A stretch of DNA of 64,000 nt, from positions 14,979,649-15,043,648 of the forward strand of contig NC_066315.1 in assembly GCF_022539315.1 (NCBI RefSeq). The letters are read 5' to 3'. Position 1 is the stretch's first letter. Each line of letters begins with the position of its first letter. Below the pieces are notes generated by a model. The model was not told the origin of the DNA and ran no database searches. It was given only the letters and a program-made list of their open reading frames with translations. The position numbers and the translations under genes were made by a program. This DNA is from Serinus canaria. Its lineage: Eukaryota > Chordata > Aves > Passeriformes > Fringillidae. Of this stretch, positions 50,511 through 62,490 are shown piece by piece.

Positions 50511-53500
50511 GGGTCATACTTCCCTGTTTTACAGAGAGGAGGAGAGGTATAAAAATTCTGTGCCTTAACGAATAAAAAGAAGAGAACTGTTTTTCACGGA
50601 TAATTAATAAGCAACCTCTGTTGTGCTTAATAAACTTATTTAATGTATATAAAAATTAAAACCATCAAACACTTGCGCTATTTATTTACTCTTGCTTTTC
50701 ACTTCAGGCAATAAAATAATTTAGTAAGCTTGCTTCTGGGCTTCCTTATTTCTCTTTTTTTTTCTTTATCTTGGCATGATTCTGTAGAATTTATAGTTCT
50801 ATGCTTCTGGGGAACTCTTTTATCTAAAGAAATTAAATGTAATTAAATTAAACTTCAGTGAAAGCATTTCTCTTAATGGGATACTTTCAATAAGAAATTG
50901 ATACACTACAGAACTTGAGGCCTTCAGCTGTTCTACACTGTCCTATTCCACATGCTATATATTCACTTTCTGTGTAGCAAGTCACCTCATTTCATGGAAG
51001 CTGCATAACACTTCTATAGGAAATGAACTATTGAACGATGCCAGTTTATGGACATACCTTGCATCTGAAGCTCCCACAAAAGTGTGGACAATCAGAAGTG
51101 CTTAGAAAAGAAGTATTGAGCTAAAATGGGCACAGATTTAGGTAAAAATCCAAAGAGATATTTTCCTAATCAACTGTACCCTCAAAAACCCCCAAGCCTT
51201 GGCTTTGGATACTTACATGAAAGCAGCGGTTGCAGGTGCCAATCATTTGATAGTTCTCAAAAAATCCTTAAGTTTAGGTGTGTTGTTTTTACATATGTGT
51301 CTTTACTCAGTGATGGTTGGCTGCTGACCTCAGCAATCTGTCTAAGAGTGATGAAAGAAGCAAATCAAACAGTACCAAGTGCTTGATGGACTAACAGGAG
51401 TTCTTCAAAAGCATTAGATTTGGCATCAGCTGGGAGTACTGAACCCCAAATATGAGGAGGGCTAAGAACTGCAACATGAAACCAACTATAAGATGAAAGT
51501 GAAAGTTGTCAGCTCAAATTTCGAGTGAGCAAATTACAAATTTCAAGGCAGAGTTTTGGTTTTAGTTCAACATCCTTGCTTGTAAAGTTTCTGTGCAGAA
51601 GATAACCTGTGGCTGTGACACTGTTTGCAAATGAGTGCTTAAGGTGTTTTGGGATTGTTAGATGCTTTTTATCATTCTGTGGATGAATTTCAGAACGAAC
51701 TAAAACATGATGTACAATTTTTCATGCAAAGTTTTTACTTCCTTAAATTTAGTCATGTTCTTAGAAGGTAGTTGCAAATGATAAATAATATCTGTGTACA
51801 TATTTGTAGATTTGTAAGAATATTCTCCTGCATGCCCACACTAAGTTCCAGGCCCTCTTTAAGCAACTTTGAAGAGCTTATTTTCATTGAGTCTTGTCAC
51901 TTTTCACCTCTGGATAAGAATCCTTGTCTCTTCCTTTGGAGCAATTTACGTCTCCTAAGAGAATGAGAAGAGAAACAGTCTCCTGGTGTTTGTTGTGCTC
52001 ATTTTCCAAGGGCCATAGTGTCTGTTTGAACTTGAATCTCCTGAGGTTTCCAAGCAGCTGGGAGAAACTGGTGACAACTCCTGCTGCCCATTAGTTTCTG
52101 AAGAGCCGAACTGAAACTGGCAGGAGCATTGGTAGCTGTACACTGCTATAGTTTGGATAAATGAGAAGAGAAAAACAAAGCAACCTTGGTATATGTTATC
52201 TTTGAGACCAAGGAGGTCTAGAAAATAAAAAAAAATGAGATTACTGTTTTGCATCAAGTTATTGATGACTCCAATCAATCACTATTCATTGTGAAAAGTG
52301 TCTCATTCACAACTTGTAAATAGATGTGTAGACAGGTTGGGTTTTGGGGGTTTGATTTTTAAACTTTGTTGTATTTAATCCAAGCAACTGGGGACTTCAC
52401 ATCTTTGTATACAAAGTTCCCATTATTTACTGTGCTAAATTAAGGGTGCAGCCACTGTAAAAGAATTTTTACCTAACACATCCTTCTAATCATGGATGCA
52501 AAGCAACTAGTTAAAATTCCTATTATCTTTGTCATGTTCTGCAGTACGTGAGCATGTTGTACATGTAATTTAAACTGGTTTGTGCTTCAAGAATGGAAAA
52601 TCTGGTTTTCCATTATGGTGCCCAGCTTTCAGTCTAACTTGTCAGTCAAGGATGCAAGAATTAATTAAGATGCTCATTTGCAAAATCTTAGTGAAGAGGT
52701 ATATTTCTGCATCCTCCTAAATGTGGCAGTCTTGAGAAGAAATCTCTTTAAAGGAGAAATTCTAAGACAGTGGTCATCCATAAGAATTTCTAGTAACCTA
52801 ATTTGTTGGGGAATTTAGGCAACCTGAATAGGTTATTGTAGTTAAAACATGAGATTGCACAGCTGCTGTACTTCACCTTTTTTGAAATTTATTTCCATTG
52901 TTTGAAGACAAGAATTAAAATACTTCCGTAGTCACACTATGATGATGTTGTTTGGATGTTCAAAAACCAGGTGATGATTCTTACAGACAGTTTTTCCTAT
53001 TTTAAAAATGTTCCTGTATGTTGTGTTATGATTTATGATCTCTTAAGTATGTATCATTAAATAAAAGCAACCAGTCCTTTGTTTGTATTCCTACTCCTTA
53101 TTGATGCTTATGAAGTGAAGTTTCACATTGTATCTTGATTATTCTAGTTTTAAGGGTGATTATTTAGTTTAATGAATTGAGAATTACAGTGGAAAACAAC
53201 TCAGTATTGTTTCTTGTATATTGTTTCTTGTTTTATTTCTGATTTTTTGAGGTTCTTATTTTCTTTTTTTTTTCCTGATTTCCATTAGTGAAGCTTTGTT
53301 TTCAATTCCACATATTTCTTGGAATCTCAGTTCCTAAAATTTTTTTTTCAGTTAATGATTTTTTTCTTTTTGATTTTTTGTTAAATGCACTTTTACTCCT
53401 TTATAGGAATTGTAGTTGAAAGATTTGTTAGGAGAACAGTGACACAGAAATACACAGTTTGCTGCAGCTGAGGAACTAATCTTGAATAAAATGTTAATTG

Positions 53501-56392
53501 TTGAGGTAACAACATAGAAGTGTAGTGCCTTTTCAGATGGTCTTCCAATTTCTATTCATGCTTCCAAATGAATCTAATAAGTTTTGAAGGTATACCCTGG
53601 GATGCTGTACAGTCTCAAAAAATGGTAAAACTGCTTAAAATTTTCCCATTCATTTAGAGTAGACTGTAAATATTTATCATGGGAAATTACCTTTTTTTGC
53701 TTTCCTCATCTCATAATTTTGTTTTCTGCTTTCATACGTTACCATGAATTTACTTTTGCATTTATGCTTGAAGCTTATGAGGTCTAATAAATTGTCATGT
53801 CTTTGCACAACTTGAGGAGATTGGACCTGCTTGAAAGATGTAAGTGTGAGGGTGTAACTCTGCCATAAATCATCAAAAAGTACATAGCATAGATAGCTGT
53901 AATGACTTGCACATATGCAACTGACTTTTCCAACATCTTCCTTATTAAGAAAAAGTGTTTGTGAAGGTCACAAAGTCTTTCAAACCCATTTTGTTTCTCT
54001 TGCTCTCCCTTTGCCCTACTTGTTGCATATTGTTTTTCTCTTGAAAGCAATTAACCTGTGCTGATACCTATGTCAGGTTAGTATGCTGTAAAAAATGAAT
54101 GTACTAGAACAGAACAAGGACCTACTCTTCCATTCTTATACCAGTTTTAACTTTCATTGTGATCTCTGTTTCAGAGCCTTCACACAGCAAAAAATGATTT
54201 GAGAAAAAACTTGAAAAGGTCATTTCACATTCTTCATCCAAAAGGCAAATCTCATGTATTCAAAATGGAATTGGAATGAAAACTTGGATATAAGTGATGG
54301 ATAGTGAACAGTTGTGGGGGTTTTTTATTTGTTTTCAAAATATCTGGAACTTCAGATGAGAATGTCTTCAACACTTGATTTTCTACCACTAGATGCAGTA
54401 GCAAAGTGCTGCTTCGAAATACTATTTTAAAAAAATAACATCTGAAGTTATAACTGATCAACTTACACTTGTAGTGAGGTTAGATTGCCTGCTTTTAATA
54501 GCAGCAGGTTTTCCATCCATCTTTGTTTATGATGACTCTGCTAAGTGTTCTTATCCTTTTTACTAATTAAATGCTAATGTGTTGTGAATATTTTCACATA
54601 TGGATCATGTTTTTTTGCTTCTGTAACTTCCCCTCTATTTCTGATTAAGTTCTGCTCCCCAGCCCTCTTGCTGTTTGGTGTCTCACAGTTTTGTGCAGTT
54701 GCTCAATTGGCTCTCATTTGGGGTTATTCTCTTTGTTATGATGTCCGTACAGCTCTTTAAATCCCAACTCAAAACTGATTTCTTAATTATTTCCTTCATA
54801 GTCTTCTCATTTATTTCTGGGGTTTTTAGTAGTTGAAACACATTCTAATGTTAGGCGTTAGTCATTTGTTATCGCTTGTTTCTTGTTTTTCCTCACTTAA
54901 AGTGCATAATGTTTCTCCAGGGAATGTTTGTTAATACATAAAAGGAAAGCTGTTGTTGTTCTGGAGCTTACAGTGTGTCTTCTGAATATACAGAATTAAC
55001 ATAAAGAAAAACAGGAAAAAAAAAAGTAAAAGTGTCTAACAAAACAAACAAATAAATACAGATGAAAGTCTCATTTTGCTTAAGAGACCTCAACAAATCA
55101 TCAACCAACACCATAAGGAGAAACAGATATTGCAATGGTTAATTTCTGGAATGTGAAGTGAAGCTTTGGTGCACTCAGCATAGTTTGTCTGATTCTCAGG
55201 GTTGGCAAGGTCTGTCTGATAGTTACGAACATATGGTGTTAAAATGCAATATGTTTGAAACTCAGATGCATAGACCAAACTTATTGGAACTACAGAGCTA
55301 TGTAAAATTCAGGTGTAATTATATCTGAGTTGAGTTTATTAGAGCAGGGAACAGCAGTTCAGTGCAAGAATAATCATGTGTTGATACAGAATTGGAAAGG
55401 GATTGTGATTCCCACATAAGGCTATGCATATCAAGAATTTTGGGTTGCACTATCAAAAAGGAAAGCTTAGTATGGATCCATCAAAATAAAAGGATTTTCT
55501 CTTTTCTGTTGTGGAAAAAAAATTCTAAAAAGATTTTATGTAAGATCATCTAGAAAATGTCTTTTTTCACCCGAGTTTAAAAGCATGCATTAGAGTAATT
55601 ATTAAAGGAGAGCAGGTGGTCCACAGGTTTCTATGAACTAAATGATTTGAAAATTTGCTTTATTAGGTTCCCTGTTCTTCCTGGGGAGATTTGAACAGAG
55701 ATGTCTATGGTGGGTAGTATCTTAAATCCCTGGGCTTTAGATATTATGAAGAGCTTTCATTTTCTCTTATTGATGACTAAGTACTGTAAAAATGACAAGA
55801 GTTCCGGTGTCATCTTAAGAGAAGAACTTTAAAACACTCTCCACACCATTTAGATAAATGTTATGGCCATTAGATTACAATATTTCTCTAGTTCCATTAT
55901 TATTTTAAGTATTTTATAACCAAAAACATCCATCAGTACATGTGAAGACCATCTTAATTTTCTTTAGGAAGGTGAATTTCCATCATTGCTGAATGACAAT
56001 GGTTCAGATTTTTATTAGAAGAGAATATAATTGAACCTTGGTTTTTAATATCCTGCAGGAACTCAGTGACTACTGGGATTTCATATTAAAGATCATACCC
56101 AAAGTTTCGTGCATGCTGGGCTTGTTCTGAAAAGCCCAAATTGGTTACTGAAGAGCAGTTGGGTAGAGAAAAACCAAGTTTAAAGATCTGCAGGTGGTTA
56201 GGTAGAGTGAAGAATTAGGCAGATTAGGGAATACCAGAAGCAGATCTTCACTTGCCCAGAGAATTTACCTGAAAAATCCTGAGTAAGAATTGAATTCTAC
56301 CGAGAATTATGTAGAAGCTGAAAATAGTAATTCAGAGCTTTGTAGGTGTCTCCAGCATCTTGACTGACCATGGTTTTGCAAATACAACCAAG
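50511..56392. other. Region upstream of ZEB1, no gene seen
   Basis: AT-rich DNA beyond the CpG island on the side where a divergent transcript would run. A plus-strand TATAAAAA occurs near 50547, just outside the island. T-rich stretches lie near 53240-53390. The open frames are short and unrecognised. Confidence 0.5.
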
Positions 56393-56396
56393 CTAT
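56393..56396 (+). repeat. Target site duplication, left copy (CTAT)
   Basis: CTAT immediately precedes the TG end of the solo LTR and is repeated at 56849-56852 after its CA end. It shows that both LTR boundaries are correctly placed. Confidence 0.85.
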
Positions 56397-56848
56397 TGAT
56401 GCCTCAGCTTTTATATTTTTCAGATTGTGAGCTGCTTTAGTGCGTAGTTCTGAGCTTCATATTTAGGGATGGTAAGGTCTCTTCACAGAGTAGGCAGACA
56501 AAACAATTCCTTCTCTAGCTGATCAAGGACAACTGATCCAACTCTCAGGTCCAAGAGCATAAACAACGGTGGAATGAAGAGAGAAAAACAAGAAGGATGG
56601 GACTTCATAAGCTAAAGCTATAACTGGACAATTAACTCCAATATGCTAATGGCCCAGAACTTATAAAAGTGAGAGACTTTGTGACCAGTCCTCCACCATC
56701 TGTGACCATTTTGGGTTCATCTTAGGTGTAGCCCTGGCTGGGCTCTTGTACTGCCCAAGGTGTATCCATTGTATCCTTTTAATAAATCCCTACTTTATTC
56801 TTTAACTCTGTCTAGTCTCTGTTCTAGGTCAGCCCTCACAAGGCATCA
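56397..56848 (+). mobile_element. Solo LTR of an endogenous retrovirus with intact ends
   Basis: The element begins TGATGCCT and ends AGGCATCA, an exact 8-bp terminal inverted repeat with the retroviral TG...CA ends. It is flanked by the direct repeat CTAT at 56393-56396 and 56849-56852. Inside are a TATA box (TATAAAA, 56662-56668) and a polyadenylation signal (AATAAA, 56781-56786) in the plus sense, followed by a T/G/C-rich stretch that would be the end of R and U5. At 452 bp it has normal LTR size. There is no internal viral sequence or second LTR, so it is a solo LTR left by recombination. A 4-bp target duplication is typical of gammaretrovirus-like (class I) elements. No viral protein is encoded. 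Confidence 0.9.
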
Positions 56849-56852
56849 CTAT
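56849..56852 (+). repeat. Target site duplication, right copy (CTAT)
   Basis: Exact copy of 56393-56396, directly after the CA terminus of the solo LTR. Confidence 0.85.
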
Positions 56853-59642
56853 CTCCTGCAAAAAAATTAAAATTTTATTTGTTTTAGGTAATTCTGTTTT
56901 ATTTCAAAGAGTCATGACCTATTTCAGTAAGTGTTGGTAGGCCTTCAGTTGGGCAGTTGAGTTCTTGCAGGTGATGACTAATTCTAGTTTAGTGACGATG
57001 GGAGGTGACCATGTGTGACACTCAGCTGCCTCACACAGTTTTTACTTGTGGGCTATTCTTTCCAACAGCTTTGTAGTAAGTGGGGATCTAGTCAGTAGAG
57101 CCTGGCACGTCTCACAGGCACATAAGCACAGTGAGATGAATTCCAGCCCATCTCTTGTCCTGACATCAGTCTAATCAAAGAGGTATGTTTTCCTGTCATG
57201 GGGTGTTTGGGGTTTTAGAAATTACTTCATTCCTCTGTTCTAATTTTCACTCTCAGTTTTGTGGGGTGAGAAGTCCTAGAATTTGTTGTCTCACCTGCAA
57301 CAGATATCTGTTTTGTCAAATACATTTTAGATACTGTTTCATGAGAAGGCAATCCTCTGTGGATTTTCATATAATGTATCATATCTCACACAACACCAAA
57401 GGAAAAAAAAGTGATTGTTATGGCATGAAAAATAAATTGCTTTCCCCCCCCCCCATAAATATTTGAAATCCACACAAATGTTTATAAAACATCTGAGTAG
57501 TCTTAACATAGAGGGTATAACTGTGTAGGCCTTATTCTGCAGAGATGTGCAATTCTAAAGTTCAGAGTTTGTTCCTGCAGCCAGATGTATTTGGATTCAT
57601 CATTGCAGCATCTTTCAGAGAAGGACAGAAGAAATTAGCTTTATTGTATTAATAACAGTACTTTGGTGCCATGCCATCTATTCTAAATAGTGTCAAAAAC
57701 TTCATGGGATTCATTGCTAATTTTGGGGTTACATTAATTTGCAAAATGGATAAACTCCTCACTTCGATGATGTTCTTCACCATGAATCCAGGACTGTACC
57801 TACCTTGCATTCTTCACCTTAGACTGCTTTGTCTTCAGTGGCTGATTGCTTCCTAAATAGTGCTCTGCTCCTAAATGGTGTTTAGATGTTCTGTAATGTT
57901 TTTATGTTGACGTTGTTTCTTGTTTAAATGTTTATTCCAGAAGGTCTGAAAAATTATATTTGCAACTCCTGTTAATTTCCCCTTTGCCAGGTAGCTTATG
58001 GGCCACTATTTTTCAGACTCTATTTCAAGGCATTCTTACTACAGCCTAGTCTTAAACTGAGTCAAATCACAGTCACATTTTCTGTTGAACAGTAATGCAC
58101 TACATTTGTTTTACAGACTCTGTAACTGCATTTTGAGGATATATGCATTGCTTGGGTCTCCATTCTCCTTAAACAGATGCACGCTGGTATGAATCCTAAG
58201 CAAACTGTTTTGGTGCCTTTTTCCCAGCCTGTTTTTCCTCTGGAAAAACAGTGATGGATAACCCTTTCTTTTGACTTGGGCAAGATCAGAGAAAAAAAAA
58301 AGCAAACAGACAGACCTGTCCATTGCTCTGACTACCTAGTCTGAAATGCCAAACTTAGCAAACAGGCCGTTCTTCATGCATAAAAGAAAATATAGACACA
58401 GTACCCAGCCAGCCAGGAATCATCAAATGTACCAGAGCAAAGCCCATGGCTAAAATGAAATGAAAATATTTCATGTAAATTCATCTGTGTGTTCTTTTAC
58501 TTGTTTGCTATGGTGTTGTCTGTCACTTCCTACTACACCAGAGCTCAGGATGCCTTTCTTCATTAGCTTTTCTTACCTTTCAGAATGTTAAAAAACATGA
58601 AAAACAATTTTAGCAATATTCATGGTGCATATCTGTTACTACAATTTATCTGTTTGTATATATAAACACATGCATAAAGCTATTTTTGAAGATTAGGAAG
58701 GTCACAAAGGCATGGGCTTGGCCTAGATTCATGATCCCTTGGTTATACCCGCATCTGGCTGCCCCATCCTTCCCAGGAGATTACTCCCACTGCAGCCAAG
58801 GCTGCTGTTCAAATCCCCATGTATTAGCAAACTGAAAACAGCAGTAGTCCAAATTAAAAATGCTCCACTGGACGAGCAGCTGCTGCAGACCCAGCCTTTC
58901 TCCCATTTATTTGAAGTGGCTGAAGAGGCTACTGTTTCCAGTTGTAGAATCAATGTTCTTTTCAGCTGCTTCAGCTATAACCAGCATAGCTGGCAACATT
59001 ACAGAATGGAAATATTAATTCTTCTCTTTTCAGTCACAGAGTTTTAATTTTATCCCATGATATGTTAGCTACATTACCCCATCTCTTCCTGCAGCTTGAG
59101 AAGGTGTGTGGCTTGGCAATGTGTTAATGTATCTTCCCTCCATGGTCAAAATAGTTTCCAAATCCTGATGATCCAGGTTATGCAAGGCCCACTCTGAAGA
59201 TGGTCTTGGAATTTCCATGGAAGGCAGTCCTGGGTAGATGCTTATGTGTGATTTTGACTAATACAATATATGGAAGGTCATACATCATGTCAGATGCATT
59301 TCATTCATCAGAGTAGTCTTCCCAAACACTTTGAGAAACCAGCTAAAATGGAAAATTCCTTAACCAATAAAAGTGCTTGAGGATTCATTTAGTCTTTTCT
59401 TGTTCCAACAATTTCTACCATACTGTTACCTACCAGCTAAGGGGACATATCTCTTTTGGGGAGTAGTGTGGAAGAGTAGGTACCAGAAAAGTTCCAGATA
59501 CTTTTTATTCCACTTTCCTGATGGGGAAAAATACAGGTTTCTCCAAACCTTTTGCTCTTCCCCCTCAGAATCTTAACAAATTCATCAGAAAGCTCTTTTC
59601 TTCATCAATTAAAAGAATGTCAGAAACACTTCCCTTTTGCAG

Positions 59643-59802
59643 TCCTACTTGGATCTAAATCTGCATTTGACATTTCATGCTACACCCAGTTCCAACAGAT
59701 GTAGGCTCTGTGGCCTTGAAATTAGGTACTATGTTAAGTTATATCTAATTTTAGGCTGTGCCATATGGCTCTCCCTGTATTCTCCTAGATCGTGTATGGA
59801 AG
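59643..59802 (+). ncRNA. Exon-like segment, possible part of a divergent lncRNA
   Basis: A pyrimidine-rich acceptor (CACTTCCCTTTTGCAG ending at 59642) and a strong donor (GGAAG|GTGAGCG, GT at 59803) frame 160 bases on the plus strand. This is the strand and side expected for a ZEB1-AS1-like transcript initiated divergently from the CpG island about 9.5 kb away. The sequence shows no recognisable protein. A further very strong donor (CAGG|GTAAGTATG) follows at 60072. Splicing is inferred, not shown. Confidence 0.25.
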
Positions 59803-59993
59803 GTGAGCGTGCTGGTTCGTTACAGAGATCCCTTACCTCCTGAAGGCATGGGAAGACTCCTGCTCTTTGGACCACAATCCATCAGCAGGCTTTGCAGAGC
59901 ACTTCTACATTCTAGTTAAAGATAAGATCTCAAAAAGGAAGTACAGGCATCAATTAATATCAGAACATTGATCACTAACCTGAGAATGCACAT

Positions 59994-60054
59994 TCCCACT
60001 GCACATTCCATAATAAAAAATATGCCACAACAGGTTATATTTAACAAGGAAAAG
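59994..60054 (+). repeat. 61-bp dispersed direct repeat, copy 1
   Basis: Matches 62430-62490 at 58 of 61 positions without gaps (differences near the middle and at the end). The flanks are unrelated. Confidence 0.92.
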
Positions 60055-61639
60055 AATTACCAAGTTTCAGGGTAAGTATGTAGCAGTAATTTTTCAATTT
60101 TTCCCTTTAGAAGATGCCATTTGATATCAGGGACTAGTAATCTCCAATTTTTAAGTTACTATTAATTTCAGTGAACAGACCTGTCTTCTGTTATCTGGCC
60201 ATCTGGGATCCTTTTAAAAGAAAAACATCATTCCAGTATTAGAAAGAATATTTTAGCTTGCCATATTTAATCATAACATATTGAAGCAAGATGCAAAGCA
60301 GTATCAGATAAAAGCTAAATTCCTCTGTTAGATGCTAAGTGAGTATAACCTTCCTGTCTAAGGAGAGTCAAAGAGTTTAAGAAATTACTGGCTTAGGGTT
60401 ATGCAGAACATAAGAAGTAGTGATTTAATAATGTTGCAGTTAAATATAATAATAAAACACAAAGATTAAATATGTTAGGATATTTTTGTACATTGAGCAG
60501 TGTCAGGTTTTTCTGTTTGCCTCTCCCATTAGGAATTAGATCACATTCCACAAGGCTAAAGGTAATCACCTTGTTTTCAATTTCCATTATGAATTTTCAG
60601 TGCTGCTCTGTCAGGCTCTAACCACATGTTTTCTAAACAGAGTCCACCTGACCAGAGCCCTGCTTGCTGGCAATGCATCCATCACCAGGAGCATCTTCCC
60701 TTCTCACCTGACAGCACTGCTTATCCAACTGCTCCCACAGTGGGAATCTACAGAAGGCACTTGGAGAGACTGGGGAAGCTCTTCCCTGGAAATCAGGGCT
60801 CTTTGACATGAACAGAGGAAGGTTTGAGATGATGCTTCATCACATTCTGCTGAGTCAAGTCAGCATAAAGTCAATACATATTCTCTCTTGGGAGTCCCAA
60901 TTACAGCTGAGAATCTTAGGAAGTCAGAGAAGGAAAGAAAGAGGAGAGCTGGAGTGCTTTCATAGCCTCTTCTTTTGAATATCCAAGGAAAATGCAAGGA
61001 GAGCCCCATTACTCATGGAACCCAAGGACTGCAATTGCAGAATCTACCCAGCATCAATCCACTGACTTAATCCACAGGATTTTGGGGGTGATCAACTAGT
61101 CAGTACTAAGTATATACAGAACTGTTTGTGGTGCACCCCTCTATAAGATTTGTCAGCATCAATGTTCTGTCTCTTCTACACTACCAATCTGGTGCTTGGT
61201 CTCCATTTCTTCTCGATTTAGTTGATGTACATGGCATCCATATTTTTGGGTTCAGTGTATTTAGTATTTTGTAACAATTTATATAATTATAAGCTTGCTT
61301 TAGTGCAATTTGTTGAGGGTAATTAGCTGTAGTTGCCTTCAAGGAAGTAAAAATGAAAAAGTAGTTGTGGTCCTTCTTTGGAGTGACACAGCTGGAAAAA
61401 ATCCATTGCCCAAAAAGGAATGGTAGGCAAGTTTGTCAGGAGCCAGCTATGGAGAGGGATGGCTGGAAGTGGGTGTCACTGGAATACACCTGGAAAAGCT
61501 GAGAGAAGCGACAGGAGGAGAAGTAAAACCAAGCTTTGGAGAGAAAGTCCTGCAAAAGAACTTTGTTGTCCAAGTGCTGCTTAAAGCGAGGCATGAAATG
61601 GCAAGCAACACAACAGCAACACAACTGCCTTCTCTAGTA

Positions 61640-61870
61640 TTTAATTCCTGCCTGGTTGGCAGAGCCATAAGCCAGAGCTTTCTGGAAACTCTCCTGGTGT
61701 GCACCTGGCAGCCAGCAGCCTCGGGAGCAGCCCAGGTAGCCGGGTGGGTGTCCTGGGACAGCCCTGTGCATCCCCCGGGAGAAGCAGCACAGGCGCCCTG
61801 CTAGCAGAGCAAGGCAGCCGGATCCCGTTGGAGAACATCCTGCGGCATGAGCTGGTAATTAAGGATCCTC
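61640..61870. other. Local GC-rich patch, unidentified
   Basis: A clearly more GC-rich stretch with a few CpGs, where overlapping open frames exist on both strands (up to 123 codons on the plus strand). The translations resemble no protein I know. It could be a regulatory element, a lncRNA exon or a decayed insertion. Confidence 0.3.
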
Positions 61871-61974
61871 AATTAGGCAGAGCCTTGAGGCAAGAGGGTA
61901 ACCTATGTCTGGGAAGGACAGGTGGGGCTGTAAATCAGTGTAAGTTGCTTGAGAACTCTTGGGGTTTGTTTGGA

Positions 61975-61996
61975 TTTTTTTTTTTTTTTTTTTTTT
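61975..61996 (+). repeat. Poly(T) tract, 22 bases
   Basis: An uninterrupted T-run followed by a T/G-rich stretch. Confidence 0.95.
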
Positions 61997-62034
61997 GTGG
62001 CTTTTTGTTTGTTTTCTCATTTTAATTATATATC

Positions 62035-62056
62035 TAGATAGATAGATAGATAGATA
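62035..62056 (+). repeat. (TAGA)n microsatellite
   Basis: Five tandem TAGA units, flanked on both sides by AATTATAT-type sequence. Confidence 0.92.
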
Positions 62057-62429
62057 ATTATATCTATTACTTTATATTCCTAAGTGGTTTAGAACAAACT
62101 GCTCCAAAATATTGAAGCATAAAGAACAAGAGAATTACCAAATATATGAATCATTCCCAGAATTTTGAGAACAAATTTTTGATACAGAGTATACAAAAAA
62201 ATAACGAAGCTCCTGGTTAGTGGGACATCAGGGAGACATCCCAGATAATTATCTGAAAATGAGCAGTGTCTTGAATCTCTCAAAGTGAAAGTTCTATGGA
62301 TTATGAGCTCCATTTTCTGGCACACAGTGGCTTCCTTTCAGCCATTTTTTACTCTTCATTTTTGCCCATCCACTTGCAGATGTAACTAATCTCCCCTGGG
62401 TGGAGATTCCAGCATTACTGCAGAAACTG

Positions 62430-62490
62430 TCCCACTGCACATTCCATAATAAAAAATACTCCACAACAGGTTATATTTAACAAGAAAAAG
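62430..62490 (+). repeat. 61-bp dispersed direct repeat, copy 2
   Basis: Second copy of the 59994-60054 sequence, 2.4 kb away in the same orientation. It contains TCCCACTGCACATTCCATAA and GGTTATATTTAACAAG. It may be an undescribed short repeat family or a segmental copy. Confidence 0.92.

Noticed and set aside
49748..50568. Long plus-strand open frames in the CpG island (229 and 185 codons)
   Set aside because: Overlapping frames on both strands with Pro/Arg/Gly/Ala-rich translations reflect stop-codon scarcity in GC-rich DNA. No domain is visible.
56426..56840. Alternative LTR boundaries TGTGAG...CTCACA
   Set aside because: Also an inverted pair, but without a flanking target duplication. 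The TGATGCCT...AGGCATCA ends have an 8-bp match and a CTAT duplication, so they were preferred.
57069..57182. Possible 114-bp plus-strand exon (acceptor at 57068, donor GAG|GTATGT)
   Set aside because: The splice signals are acceptable but weaker than those of the other candidates, and there is no other support.
61433..61804. 123-codon plus-strand open frame in a GC-rich patch
   Set aside because: Unrecognised translation with competing frames on the other strand. Kept only as an unidentified GC-rich patch.
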